Positions 1-7,870 of a stretch of DNA of 64,000 nt are shown one piece after another (positions within the stretch are counted from its first letter, which is position 1; every line of letters begins with the position of its first letter). The position numbers were made by a program, and so were the translations under genes. The stretch comes from Acidovorax sp. SRB_14 (lineage in GTDB: Bacteria; Pseudomonadota; Gammaproteobacteria; Burkholderiales; Burkholderiaceae_C). The stretch is from NCBI RefSeq assembly GCF_012932145.1, contig NZ_MWOK01000001.1, positions 265,166-329,165 on the forward strand. Reading direction: 5' to 3'. Below the pieces are notes generated by a model. It had not been told where the DNA came from and did no database searches. It worked only from the letters and a program-made list of their open reading frames with translations.

Positions 1-400
1 TCAGATTGGGGTTGGTGGCTGCGCCCGTGACGTGGGGAATGCCGCAGTCGTTGTAGACCTTGGACGCTGGAATGGTGGTGCCCGAGTTCAAATGCCCGAC
101 CACGCCGGCCACTTTGGCGTCGCACAGTTTCTGTGCCGCAGCCGTTCCCTGCTTGGGATCCGCAGCGTCGTCTTCCGCCTGCAACTCGAATTTGATCTTC
201 TTGCCCGCAATGGTGATGCCTTGCGTGTTCAGATCATCCACAGCCATGCGTGCGCCGTTTTCGTTGTCCTTGCCGTAGTGAGCCTGGGGTCCGGATACGG
301 GTCCCACGTGGCCAATTTTGATCACCTGTTCTTGTGCAGAGGCGATGCCGGCAACCGCCGCGATAGCGGCAGCTACGGTCAGTTTCAACTTGAGTTGCAT
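1..400 (-). CDS. Branched-chain amino acid ABC transporter substrate-binding protein (partial, N-terminal part)
   Basis: Periplasmic solute-binding protein of the LivJ/LivK family, running off the left edge, so only about 133 N-terminal residues are visible. The protein opens with a signal peptide (positively charged MQLKLKL, then an Ala-rich core, cleavage expected after ASA). The mature start IKIGHVGPVSGPQAHYGKDN is the family's usual first strand and ligand-loop region. A GGAG motif sits about 6 bases before the ATG at 400. In Comamonadaceae such proteins feed amino acids or aromatic acids to a Liv-type permease; the permease genes would lie outside the window. The ligand cannot be told from this fragment. 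Confidence 0.85.
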   Translation of the reverse strand, partial: MQLKLKLTVAAAIAAVAGIASAQEQVIKIGHVGPVSGPQAHYGKDNENGARMAVDDLNTQGITIAGKKIKFELQAEDDAADPKQGTAAAQKLCDAKVAGVVGHLNSGTTIPASKVYNDCGIPHVTGAATNPNL

Positions 401-504
401 AGGAATCTCCAGTAAAGATAAACGCCGAGAATTTATTTTTGTGCCTCAGCGCTGGCGAACATATCGCAGTTTCCGTGCCGAGGCACTAGGGAACACGATG
501 AAAT

Positions 505-534
505 GCAAGAGAAACCACAGGGGGAATACCCTGT
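505..534 (-). terminator. Possible weak terminator after the holC-linked gene
   Basis: A hairpin with arms ACAGGG/CCCTGT (517-522 with 529-534) touches the stop codon of the upstream gene and is followed, on the minus strand, by a T-rich but interrupted tract (GGTTTCTCTTGCATTT). It could end the pepA-holC transcript before the binding-protein gene. The U-tract is poor, so this is tentative. Confidence 0.3.
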
Positions 535-953
535 TACCTTTTGATGTTTTCAACAACTGCACCGGCCGTCAGTTCGTCGGCCACCGCCTCGAAAACCGCC
601 TGCCGCACCACCGACTCGATTTCTTCCCGCAAACGGGGCACTACCGAGCGTGTCTGCTCCTGCACGACCGTGGCGATGGCGTCGCGCAGGCGCTGGTCCA
701 GCACCACATCCACGCGCTGCATGATCCGGTGCACCAGCAACTCTTCCACGTCCTCGGGCAGCCCCGGCGGCGCCAGCGCGGCGGCGGGCACCGGCTGCGC
801 CGCGGCAGAAGCCCACGCGGGACTGTCACCCGATGCACTCGCGGGCACCGGAGGAGCCTCTTCCGCCCCATCGGGCGCCAGGGCCGGGGACCACTGCACC
901 ACCTCTGTGAGCGTGGGCACAAAACGGGGCGGGGTCTTGGAGGGCGTGCTCAT
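534..953 (-). CDS. Small holC-linked protein, DUF2486-like
   Basis: A 139-residue protein starting at ATG 953, ten bases after holC ends; this start removes 16 upstream residues that overlap holC. The first 60 or so residues are Pro/Ala-rich and probably disordered. The last 70 form a charged helical region (DVEELLVHRIMQRVDVVLDQ, then Val/Arg/Glu-rich repeats). Burkholderiales genomes often carry a protein of this build directly after holC, named DUF2486; I assign it by position and composition, not by search. The role is unknown. The pepA-holC operon position suggests a link to replication or simply co-transcription. No Shine-Dalgarno of the AGGAG type is visible before the start, so translation may depend on coupling to holC. 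Confidence 0.6.
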   Translation of the reverse strand: MSTPSKTPPRFVPTLTEVVQWSPALAPDGAEEAPPVPASASGDSPAWASAAAQPVPAAALAPPGLPEDVEELLVHRIMQRVDVVLDQRLRDAIATVVQEQTRSVVPRLREEIESVVRQAVFEAVADELTAGAVVENIKR

Positions 954-963
954 GGGAGGACTT

Positions 964-1395
964 TCAGCGCTTGAGCACCAGGTCGTGGCGAACGATCTCA
1001 TAGCCGCGCCCTGCGTAATGGCGCCAGCGCGTGCGGGCGCCTTGCCGGTCGGCCTCGTCGCTGGCGCTCACCACTTCCACCAGCCGCGCAAAGCTGCCAA
1101 AACCCTGCGGCACTTCGCCACCCAGATTGAGCAACACGTCATGGTGTGGTGCCTGGCGCGGGTCTTCGAGCAATACGACGGGGGACGCCGCGAGCAGCTC
1201 CGGGCCGCCGTCGATGCCGCAATGGGCAACGAAGTCGTGGGGCGCCATGTGCCACAGCATGCGGTCCAAGGTGTCCAGCACGGGTGCGGGCGCCGCGATC
1301 ACCAGGCGCAGGTCGCTGCGCACCAGTTTCCGAGCAAACCGGCAGGCATAGGCCAGCTTGTCCGGCGCGTTGAAATGGAAGGCGACCTCCGTCAT
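964..1395 (-). CDS. holC: DNA polymerase III subunit chi
   Basis: A 143-residue protein matching HolC. It starts MTEVAFHFNAPDKLAYACRF and contains the family block around LDRMLWHMAPHDFVAHC. Chi pairs with psi in the clamp-loader complex and binds single-strand DNA-binding protein, linking polymerase III to SSB-coated lagging strand. ATG 1395 lies 7 bases after the pepA stop codon, so the two are co-transcribed, the same pepA-holC order as in E. coli. Length is normal for the family. Confidence 0.9.
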   Translation of the reverse strand: MTEVAFHFNAPDKLAYACRFARKLVRSDLRLVIAAPAPVLDTLDRMLWHMAPHDFVAHCGIDGGPELLAASPVVLLEDPRQAPHHDVLLNLGGEVPQGFGSFARLVEVVSASDEADRQGARTRWRHYAGRGYEIVRHDLVLKR

Positions 1396-1402
1396 GACGG
1401 GC

Positions 1403-2917
1403 TCATGCGCCGCGAGCAGGCGATTTGGCGCGTGGTTTGCGGGCAGCGGTCTTTGACGGCGCAGCTGCTTGAGGCGGCACGGCCGCTGCACCCAGCAGGT
1501 AATGCACCAGCAGGCCCACCGGTCGGCCCGTGGCGCCCTTGGCCGCGCCGCCCTTCCAGGCAGTTCCAGCGATGTCGAGGTGCGCCCAGGGAAACGCGCC
1601 GACAAAGCGCTGCAGGAATTTGGCCGCCGTGATGGCGCCCGCTGGGCGTCCCGCCACATTGGCGACATCGGCGAAGTGGGTTTTGAGCCCTTCGGCGTAG
1701 TCTTCGTCCAGCGGCATGCGCCAGCACAGGTCTTGCGACGTCTCTCCGGCCGCCAACAAGGCGTTGGCCAGTGCGTCGTCCGACGCGAACATGCCGCTGC
1801 GCACGCCGCCCAATGCAATCACGCAAGCGCCCGTGAGCGTCGCGATGTCCACCACGGCGGCGGGTTTGAAGCGCGCGGCATAGGTCAGCGCGTCGCACAG
1901 CACCAGCCGGCCTTCGGCGTCGGTGTTGAGGATTTCAATGGTCTGTCCGGCCAGGCTGGTGACCACGTCGCCTGGCTTGACGGCCTTGCCGTCCGGCATG
2001 TTCTCGCAGGCGGGGATCAGGCCCACCACATTGATGGCCGGCTGCAGCTCCGCGAGCGCGCGAAATACGCCCAGCACGCTCGCGGCGCCGCACATGTCGA
2101 ATTTCATCTCGTCCATCTCGGCCGACGGCTTGATGGAGATGCCCCCCGTGTCGAACGTGATGCCCTTGCCCACCAGCACCACCGGGGGCTCGGTCTTGGC
2201 GGCGCCACTGTAACGCAGCTCGATGAAGCGCAACGGCTCTTCGGCGCCCCGGGCCACGGCCATGAAGGCGCCCATGCCGAGCTTGGCCACGTCGGCCGGC
2301 CCCATCACCTTGCACTGGATGCCGGCATGCTTGGCCAATCCCTTGGCGGCCTCGGCCAGCAGGGTCGGCGTGGCATGGTTGGCCGGGCGGTTGCCCCATT
2401 CGCGCGCATATTCGACACCGACCGCCACGGCGGTGCTGCGGGCAAACGCCTCTGCGACCGCGTCCGTGTCGCTCACGCCCACCACCACGCGGCTGAGTGC
2501 GCGCGCCTCGGCCTTGGGTTTGGTCGTGGTGTAGACGTAGCTGCCGTGCGCCACGGCCTGCACGGCCGCGGACACGGCGCCGGCCGATGCAGCGCCCGCA
2601 AAGCACACCACCGCACGCTTGACGGCAGCCGAGCGCAAGGCACCAGACGCTGCCTGCAGGGCCTGGCCCACGGCACGCGCATCGCCGGTGCCGATGCCTG
2701 CGAGCACCACGCGGCGCGCCGCAATGCCAACCACCTGGTACAGCGGCAGGCTCTTGCCCGCCTTGGTTTCGAAGTCACCGCTCTTGAGGGCCTGGGCCAC
2801 CACCGCGGAAAGCGCATCGCGGCCGGGCTGGAAGCCTTCGGGAACGAGCAGCACCAGCAGGTCACATTTTTCTGCCAGGGCCCCGGGCAGGTCGAGCGTC
2901 TTCAGATCAAAGTTCAT
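1403..2917 (-). CDS. pepA: Leucyl aminopeptidase (M17 cytosol aminopeptidase)
   Basis: A 504-residue dinuclear-metal aminopeptidase. The N-terminal macro-like domain covers about the first 170 residues. The C-terminal catalytic domain carries the metal and active-site signatures VGKGITFDTGGISIKP, KFDMCGAASVLG and the diagnostic NTDAEGRLVL. It removes N-terminal residues from peptides in the cytoplasm; E. coli PepA also binds DNA, which cannot be inferred here. ATG 2917 is preceded by AAGGA at about 11 bases. It leads the pepA-holC operon and faces lptF with only 23 bases between the two start codons. Confidence 0.95.
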   Translation of the reverse strand: MNFDLKTLDLPGALAEKCDLLVLLVPEGFQPGRDALSAVVAQALKSGDFETKAGKSLPLYQVVGIAARRVVLAGIGTGDARAVGQALQAASGALRSAAVKRAVVCFAGAASAGAVSAAVQAVAHGSYVYTTTKPKAEARALSRVVVGVSDTDAVAEAFARSTAVAVGVEYAREWGNRPANHATPTLLAEAAKGLAKHAGIQCKVMGPADVAKLGMGAFMAVARGAEEPLRFIELRYSGAAKTEPPVVLVGKGITFDTGGISIKPSAEMDEMKFDMCGAASVLGVFRALAELQPAINVVGLIPACENMPDGKAVKPGDVVTSLAGQTIEILNTDAEGRLVLCDALTYAARFKPAAVVDIATLTGACVIALGGVRSGMFASDDALANALLAAGETSQDLCWRMPLDEDYAEGLKTHFADVANVAGRPAGAITAAKFLQRFVGAFPWAHLDIAGTAWKGGAAKGATGRPVGLLVHYLLGAAAVPPQAAAPSKTAARKPRAKSPARGA

Positions 2918-2940
2918 AATTGGCTTTTTCCTTCGAGCCA
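2918..2940. promoter_or_regulatory. 23-base divergent gap between pepA and lptF
   Basis: Only 23 bases separate the ATG of pepA (2917) and the ATG of lptF (2941). The gap holds the pepA ribosome-binding site (AAGGA on the minus strand) but no room for two promoters, so promoter elements must sit inside the opposing coding sequences or the transcripts have almost no leader. No convincing Shine-Dalgarno precedes the lptF ATG; an in-frame TTG at 2920 is an alternative start. Confidence 0.6.
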
Positions 2941-4035
2941 ATGTTATTCGATTCATCCATCCGCAGAGAGCTGGCACGCAGCTTCGGTGCCACCCTGGTA
3001 GTGCTGGTCACGGTGGTCATGACCATGATGCTGATCCGGACGCTCGGCCAGGCTTCGCGCGGCAGCGTCAACCCTTCGGACGTGATGCTGGTGATGGGCT
3101 TCACGGTGCTGGGGCAGCTCCCCACCATTCTGTGCCTGAGCCTGTTTGTGGCCATCGTGGGGGCGCTCTCGCGCATGTACGGTGACAGCGAAATGGTGAT
3201 CTGGTTTGCCAGCGGCAAAGGCCTCGCCAGCCTGCTGTCTCCGCTGCTGCGGTTCGCCTGGCCGGTGATGCTCGGGGTTGCGGTGCTGTCCCTGCTGGTG
3301 TGGCCCTGGGCCAACCGGCAGATCCAGGAGCTCAGGATGCAGTACGAACAGCGCAACGACATCGAGCGCATCGCCCCGGGCGAGTTCCAGGAGTCGGCCA
3401 ATGGCAGCCGCGTCTTCTTTATCGACAAGGACAGCCCCGATCCCGCAGCGGCGAACAATGTCTTCATTGCGGCCACCGACCCGGGCGGCGAAGCCATCAC
3501 CTCGGCGCGCAGCGCACGCCTGGAACTGCGCTCGGGCGAGCGCTTTGTCTTGCTGAGCAATGGCCAGCGGGTCGAATCCTCGGCGAATCGGCCCGGCCTG
3601 AAGATCAGCGAATTCTCCGAGTACGGGACCCGCATCGGCACTGCATCCAGCGGCACACCCGATGAACTGGCCGCCAAGACACTCAGCACCCGGCAACTGC
3701 TTGAGCAACCCGTGCCGATGAACCGGGCCGAGCTGGGTTGGCGGCTCGGCCTGTCCCTGGCGACCGCGAACTTCCTGCTGCTGGCCCTGGGGCTGGCCAG
3801 CGTCAATCCGCGCGCCAGCCGCAGCAGCAACCTGGTGTTGGCGCTGTTCTCCTTCGTCGTCTACTACAACCTCATGTCCCTGGGCCAGAGCTGGGTCGGC
3901 GCCGACAAGATCGGCCTCGCCACGTTCATGGTGCTGCTGCATGGTGGCACGCTCGCCCTGGCCGTGTTGCTGCTGGCCGTGCGGCACAACCACTGGACGC
4001 CGCGCGTGTGGCGCGCACGCAGGAGCGCTGCATGA
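2941..4035 (+). CDS. lptF: LPS export system permease LptF
   Basis: A 364-residue inner-membrane protein of the LptF/LptG family. There are membrane segments near the N terminus (after MLFDSSIRRELARSFGATLV), around residues 55-115, and three near the C terminus, flanking a large periplasmic jellyroll domain (about 130-260). LptF with LptG and the LptB ATPase extracts lipopolysaccharide from the inner membrane and passes it to LptC/A. ATG 2941 is preferred over a TTG 21 bases upstream because it matches the usual start of the family. The last four bases overlap lptG (ATGA), indicating translational coupling. Confidence 0.93.
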   Translation: MLFDSSIRRELARSFGATLVVLVTVVMTMMLIRTLGQASRGSVNPSDVMLVMGFTVLGQLPTILCLSLFVAIVGALSRMYGDSEMVIWFASGKGLASLLSPLLRFAWPVMLGVAVLSLLVWPWANRQIQELRMQYEQRNDIERIAPGEFQESANGSRVFFIDKDSPDPAAANNVFIAATDPGGEAITSARSARLELRSGERFVLLSNGQRVESSANRPGLKISEFSEYGTRIGTASSGTPDELAAKTLSTRQLLEQPVPMNRAELGWRLGLSLATANFLLLALGLASVNPRASRSSNLVLALFSFVVYYNLMSLGQSWVGADKIGLATFMVLLHGGTLALAVLLLAVRHNHWTPRVWRARRSAA

Positions 4036-5135
4036 ACACCCTGCGCCGATTTGTGTACCGCGAGGTCATCGCTGCCGTGGCTTTTGTCACGCTGGGTTTC
4101 CTGGCGCTGTTCTTTTTCTTCGACCTGCTCGACGAGCTGCGCTGGGTGGGCAGAAGCGGCGGCACCTACGAGCTGTCACACGCCCTGCTTTTTGTGGCGC
4201 TGGGCATTCCCAGCCACCTCTATGAGCTGCTGCCCATCACCGTGCTGATCGGCACGATCTATGTCATGGCGCGGCTCGCGCAAAGCTCCGAGTTCACGAT
4301 CATGCGCACCAGCGGCCTGGGCCCGGGACGGGCACTGCGCACGCTGCTGACGCTGGGCGCGGTGTTCGTGGTCGTGACCTTCGCCGCGGGCGACTACCTG
4401 GCCCCCTGGAGCGACCGCATGTCACAGCTGGTCAAGGCCCGCTACATGGGCCGCATCACCACCGGTGCCACGGGTGCCTGGCTCAAGGAGCGCCAGGACG
4501 ACCAGTCCTATGCCGTCAACGTGCGCGCGATCGGGCCCGATGGCGGCATGCAAAACGTGCGCATCTTCGCGTTCGACAGCCAGGGGCGGCTGACCTCGCA
4601 GACGCATGCGCAAGCGGCGCGTTTTGGCAGCGACGGCGCCTGGACGCTGGAGCAGGTGCGCCGCAGCAGCTTCCGCAGCCGCGGCGCCGACGAAGCATCT
4701 GTCGAGCACCTGCAGGCCCCCTCGCTGCGCTGGCCCACCCATATCAGCGCGGACATGGTCGCCGCCGCCGTGCTCAAGCCCGACCGCATGGCCACGCTGG
4801 ACCTGTTCCAGTACATCCGCCACCTCGAAGCCAACGGGCAATCCGCGCAGCGCTATGAAATCGAGTTCTGGCGCAAGGTGTTCTATCCGCTCAGCTGCCT
4901 GGTCATGGTGGTGCTGGCACTGCCTTTTGCGTACCTCCATTTCCGCGCGGGCGGCATCGCCGGCTATGTGTTCGGCGGCGTGATGGCGGGCATCAGCTTC
5001 TTTCTGCTCAACAACGTCTTTGGCTATGCGGGCAACCTGCAGAACTGGTCGCCGTGGATCACGGCGGCGGCGCCCGGCATCATTTATTCGCTGGTGTCGC
5101 TGGCCGCCTTCGGCTGGCTGGTGCTGCGGCGCTGA
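4032..5135 (+). CDS. lptG: LPS export system permease LptG
   Basis: A 367-residue partner of LptF with the same layout: N-terminal helices beginning MNTLRRFVYREVIAAVAF, a periplasmic domain over about residues 110-260, then C-terminal helices including the block KVFYPLSCLVMVVLALPFAY. The ATG overlaps the lptF stop codon by 4 bases. It forms the heterodimeric permease of the LptB2FG transporter in the inner membrane. The lptFG pair divergent from pepA-holC is a conserved proteobacterial arrangement. Confidence 0.93.
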   Translation: MNTLRRFVYREVIAAVAFVTLGFLALFFFFDLLDELRWVGRSGGTYELSHALLFVALGIPSHLYELLPITVLIGTIYVMARLAQSSEFTIMRTSGLGPGRALRTLLTLGAVFVVVTFAAGDYLAPWSDRMSQLVKARYMGRITTGATGAWLKERQDDQSYAVNVRAIGPDGGMQNVRIFAFDSQGRLTSQTHAQAARFGSDGAWTLEQVRRSSFRSRGADEASVEHLQAPSLRWPTHISADMVAAAVLKPDRMATLDLFQYIRHLEANGQSAQRYEIEFWRKVFYPLSCLVMVVLALPFAYLHFRAGGIAGYVFGGVMAGISFFLLNNVFGYAGNLQNWSPWITAAAPGIIYSLVSLAAFGWLVLRR

Positions 5136-5154
5136 CGGCCCTTGCGGCACACCC

Positions 5155-5541
5155 ATGACCCCTTCCCGAGGCATCATCCTGTTCGCGCACGGCTCGCGCG
5201 ACCCGCTGTGGCGCGCACCCATCGAAGCCGTGCGCGAACAGATCGAAGCGCACAGCCCCCACTTCGCCGTGCGCTGCGCCTACCTGGAACTCTGCGCCCC
5301 CGACCTGGCGCTGGCCGCGCAGGAGCTGGCGGGGCTGGGCGTGCGCGCCATCACCGTCGTGCCGATGTTCCTGGGCACCGGAAAGCACGCGCGCGAAGAC
5401 CTGCCCCAGTTCGTGCAGGCGCTGCATGCTGCGCACCCGGGGGTGCAATTCCAGGTGCAGACCGCGATTGGCGAGGACCCGCGCATGACCGCCCTCATGG
5501 CCTCGATTGCCTGCGGCACGGCCTGGAGGCCAGTCGCTTAG
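5155..5541 (+). CDS. CbiX/SirB-type sirohydrochlorin chelatase
   Basis: A 128-residue protein of the short CbiX family. It opens RGIILFAHGSRDPLWRAP, where the HGSRD motif supplies the metal-binding and catalytic His. A second conserved block, VVPMFLGTGKHAREDLP, holds another family His. Short CbiX/SirB enzymes insert cobalt or ferrous iron into sirohydrochlorin for cobalamin or siroheme. The next gene encodes a CysB-type regulator, so a siroheme role for sulfite reduction is a reasonable inference; which metal is used cannot be read from sequence. It lies 19 bases after lptG, so it may be co-transcribed with the lpt genes. Confidence 0.85.
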   Translation: MTPSRGIILFAHGSRDPLWRAPIEAVREQIEAHSPHFAVRCAYLELCAPDLALAAQELAGLGVRAITVVPMFLGTGKHAREDLPQFVQALHAAHPGVQFQVQTAIGEDPRMTALMASIACGTAWRPVA

Positions 5542-5584
5542 ATAGTTGCAGCATAATGATGCGACTCTTTAGCCGCAATCAGAT

Positions 5585-6526
5585 ATGAATCTGCACCAAT
5601 TTCGCTTTGTCCAAGAAGCCGCCCGCCGCAACCTCAACCTGACCGAGGCGGCCAAGGCCCTGCACACCTCGCAGCCGGGCGTCTCCAAGGCCATCATCGA
5701 ACTCGAGGGAGAGCTGGGTGTGGAAATCTTCGCCCGCCACGGCAAGCGCCTCAAACGCATCACCGAGCCGGGCCTGCACGTGCTCAAGAGCATCGAGCTC
5801 ATCATGCGCGAGGTCAGCAACTTGAAGCGCATCGGCGAACAGTACAGCGCGCAGGACAATGGCACGCTCAGCATCGCCACCACCCACACCCAGGCGCGCT
5901 ACGTCCTGCCGGTGCCCGTGGCGCGCCTGCGCGAGGCCTATCCCAAGGTCAACGTCAGCCTGCACCAGGCCACGCCCGACCAGGTGGCGCGCATGGTGAT
6001 CGACGAGGTGGCCGAGATCGGCATGGCCACCGAGTCGCTGGCCGACTACCCCGAGCTCGTCACCCTGCCCTGCTACGAATGGGAGCATGTGATGGTGCTG
6101 CCGCCCGGCCATCCGCTGGCGCAGAAGGAGCGCATCGGGCTCGACGACATCGCGCACGAACCGCTGATCACCTACCACCCCTCGTTCACCGGGCGCGGCA
6201 AGATCGACGCGGCCTTTGCCGCGCGCCGCCTGCAGCCGCGCATTGCGCTCGAAGCCATCGACTCCGACGTCATCAAGACCTATGTGCGCCTGGGCCTGGG
6301 GATCGGCATCGTGGCCGAGATGGCAATGCGCGACGACCCGGTGGGCGACCTCGTGGTGCGCCCCGTGGGCCACCTGTTCGGCCAGAGCGTGGCGCGCGTC
6401 GCGTTCAAGCGCGGCGCCTACCTGCGCAACTTCGTCTACAAATTCGCCGAGCTCATCAGCGACCGCTTGAGCCGCGACCTGGTCGCACGCGCCATGACCG
6501 GCCAAGTGAACGACTACGAGCTGTAA
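5585..6526 (+). CDS. cysB: CysB-family LysR-type transcriptional regulator
   Basis: A 313-residue LysR-type regulator whose N terminus MNLHQFRFVQEAARRNLNLT and HTH segment TEAAKALHTSQPGVSKAIIE are characteristic of CysB/Cbl. The effector domain contains ATTHTQARYVLP, the CysB-family sulfate/acetylserine site, where Thr residues near 100-102 contact ligand in CysB. It is expected to activate sulfate uptake and assimilation under sulfur limitation. The chelatase just upstream would support siroheme supply. It is separated from that gene by 43 bases, in which a CATAAT -10-like element is visible, but no good -35. Confidence 0.85.
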   Translation: MNLHQFRFVQEAARRNLNLTEAAKALHTSQPGVSKAIIELEGELGVEIFARHGKRLKRITEPGLHVLKSIELIMREVSNLKRIGEQYSAQDNGTLSIATTHTQARYVLPVPVARLREAYPKVNVSLHQATPDQVARMVIDEVAEIGMATESLADYPELVTLPCYEWEHVMVLPPGHPLAQKERIGLDDIAHEPLITYHPSFTGRGKIDAAFAARRLQPRIALEAIDSDVIKTYVRLGLGIGIVAEMAMRDDPVGDLVVRPVGHLFGQSVARVAFKRGAYLRNFVYKFAELISDRLSRDLVARAMTGQVNDYEL

Positions 6527-6550
6527 CTTTTTCTTTTCTGCCTGCGCGCC

Positions 6551-7723
6551 ATGACTCCGACCCCCGCGACCGAACACACCCCCTCCATCACCAGCCGCCT
6601 GCCCCAGGTCGGCACCACGATCTTCACCGTCATGTCGGCGCTGGCCGCCCAGTGTGGCGCCGTCAACCTGGGCCAGGGCTTTCCCGACTTCGACTGCGAC
6701 GCCCGCCTGCTCGACGCGGTCAATGACGCCATGCGCTCCGGCCACAACCAGTACCCGCCCATGCCCGGCGTGCCCGCGCTGCGCCAGGCCGTGGCGGCCA
6801 AGATCGAGGCCCTGCACGGGCGCCACTACAGTTTCGACACCGAAATCACCATCACCGCAGGCGCGACACAGGCGATCCTGACCGCGATCCTCGCCACCGT
6901 GCACCCGGGCGACGAGGTCATCGTGCTCGACCCCTGCTACGACAGCTATGCGCCCAACATCGTGCTGGCCGGCGGCACCGTGGTGCGTGTGCCGCTCACG
7001 CCCGGCAGCTTCCGCCCCGACTTCGACAAGATCGGCGCGGCGCTGTCGCCGCGCACGCGCGCGCTCATCATCAACAGCCCGCACAACCCCAGCGCCACCG
7101 TCTGGAGCGCGCAGGACATGCTCACCCTGCAGGAGCTGCTCGCGCCCACCGAGGTGCTGCTCATCAGCGACGAGGTGTACGAGCACATGGTCTTCGACGG
7201 CCAGCCGCACCAGAGCGCGGCGCGCTTTCCGGGCCTCGCGGCGCGCGCCTTCATCGTGTCGAGCTTTGGCAAGACCTTCCATGTCACCGGCTGGAAGGTC
7301 GGCACCGTCGCCGCGCCGGCGGCGCTCACGGCCGAGTTCCGCAAGGTGCACCAGTTCAACGTGTTCACCGTCAACACGCCGATGCAATACGGCTTGGCGC
7401 ACTACATGGCCGACCCGGCGCCCTACCTGCAGCTGCCGGCGTTCTACCAGGCCAAGCGCGACCTGTTCCGGCGCGGCCTGGAGGGCTCGCGCCTGCGCCT
7501 GCTGCCCACGACGGGCACCTATTTCCAGTGCGCGGACATCTCGGCCGTGAGCGACCTCGGCGAAGCCGACTTCTGCCAGTGGCTCGCGCGCGAGGTCGGC
7601 GTGGCGGCCATCCCGCTGTCGGCTTTTTATGGCGACGGCTTCGACCAGCGCGTGGTGCGCTTCTGCTTTGCCAAGAAAGACGACACGCTGCGCGAGGCGA
7701 TCGAGCGGCTGCGCACACTCTGA
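6551..7723 (+). CDS. PLP-dependent aminotransferase, methionine aminotransferase-like
   Basis: A 390-residue fold-type I aminotransferase of class I/II. Landmarks are VNLGQGFPDFDCD at the N terminus, the phosphate/PLP region TAGATQAI, NSPHNPSATVWS, and SSFGKTFHVTGWKVG with the Schiff-base lysine at residue 241. This set is closest to the YbdL/kynurenine aminotransferase group, so methionine or a related amino acid is a likely amino donor. It follows cysB by 24 bases; a sulfur-metabolism role would fit, but substrate is inferred. Confidence 0.8.
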   Translation: MTPTPATEHTPSITSRLPQVGTTIFTVMSALAAQCGAVNLGQGFPDFDCDARLLDAVNDAMRSGHNQYPPMPGVPALRQAVAAKIEALHGRHYSFDTEITITAGATQAILTAILATVHPGDEVIVLDPCYDSYAPNIVLAGGTVVRVPLTPGSFRPDFDKIGAALSPRTRALIINSPHNPSATVWSAQDMLTLQELLAPTEVLLISDEVYEHMVFDGQPHQSAARFPGLAARAFIVSSFGKTFHVTGWKVGTVAAPAALTAEFRKVHQFNVFTVNTPMQYGLAHYMADPAPYLQLPAFYQAKRDLFRRGLEGSRLRLLPTTGTYFQCADISAVSDLGEADFCQWLAREVGVAAIPLSAFYGDGFDQRVVRFCFAKKDDTLREAIERLRTL

Positions 7724-7790
7724 GCGCCAGGGCGCTGGCAGGCACTGAGCAAAAACAGGAGCGGCCAGTGCTTGCGCTGCATGGGTTTTC

Positions 7791-7825
7791 GCATGAAAAG
7801 TGCCTGAAACCCTTTTCATTCATGC
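7791..7825. repeat. Imperfect inverted repeat between convergent genes
   Basis: GCATGAAAAG (7791-7800) faces CTTTTCATTCATGC (7812-7825), with a nested TGCCTG/CAGGCA pair. It lies between the ends of the aminotransferase and rng genes, which converge, so it may act as a bidirectional transcription-end structure. No clear U-tract follows on either strand, so a terminator call is uncertain. Confidence 0.35.
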
Positions 7826-7870
7826 GCAGGCAGCTCACTTTTCAAGAGCGTGCCCCGCGCGGCCGTCCCG

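Noticed and set aside
2920-2940. TTG start seven codons upstream for lptF.
   Set aside because: The extension lies in the pepA ribosome-site region and is not typical of LptF; ATG 2941 is preferred, though neither has a good ribosome site.
5579-7819. A 746-codon minus-strand open frame opposite cysB and the aminotransferase gene.
   Set aside because: It runs across two complete genes and their gap, has shadow-type composition and no domain.
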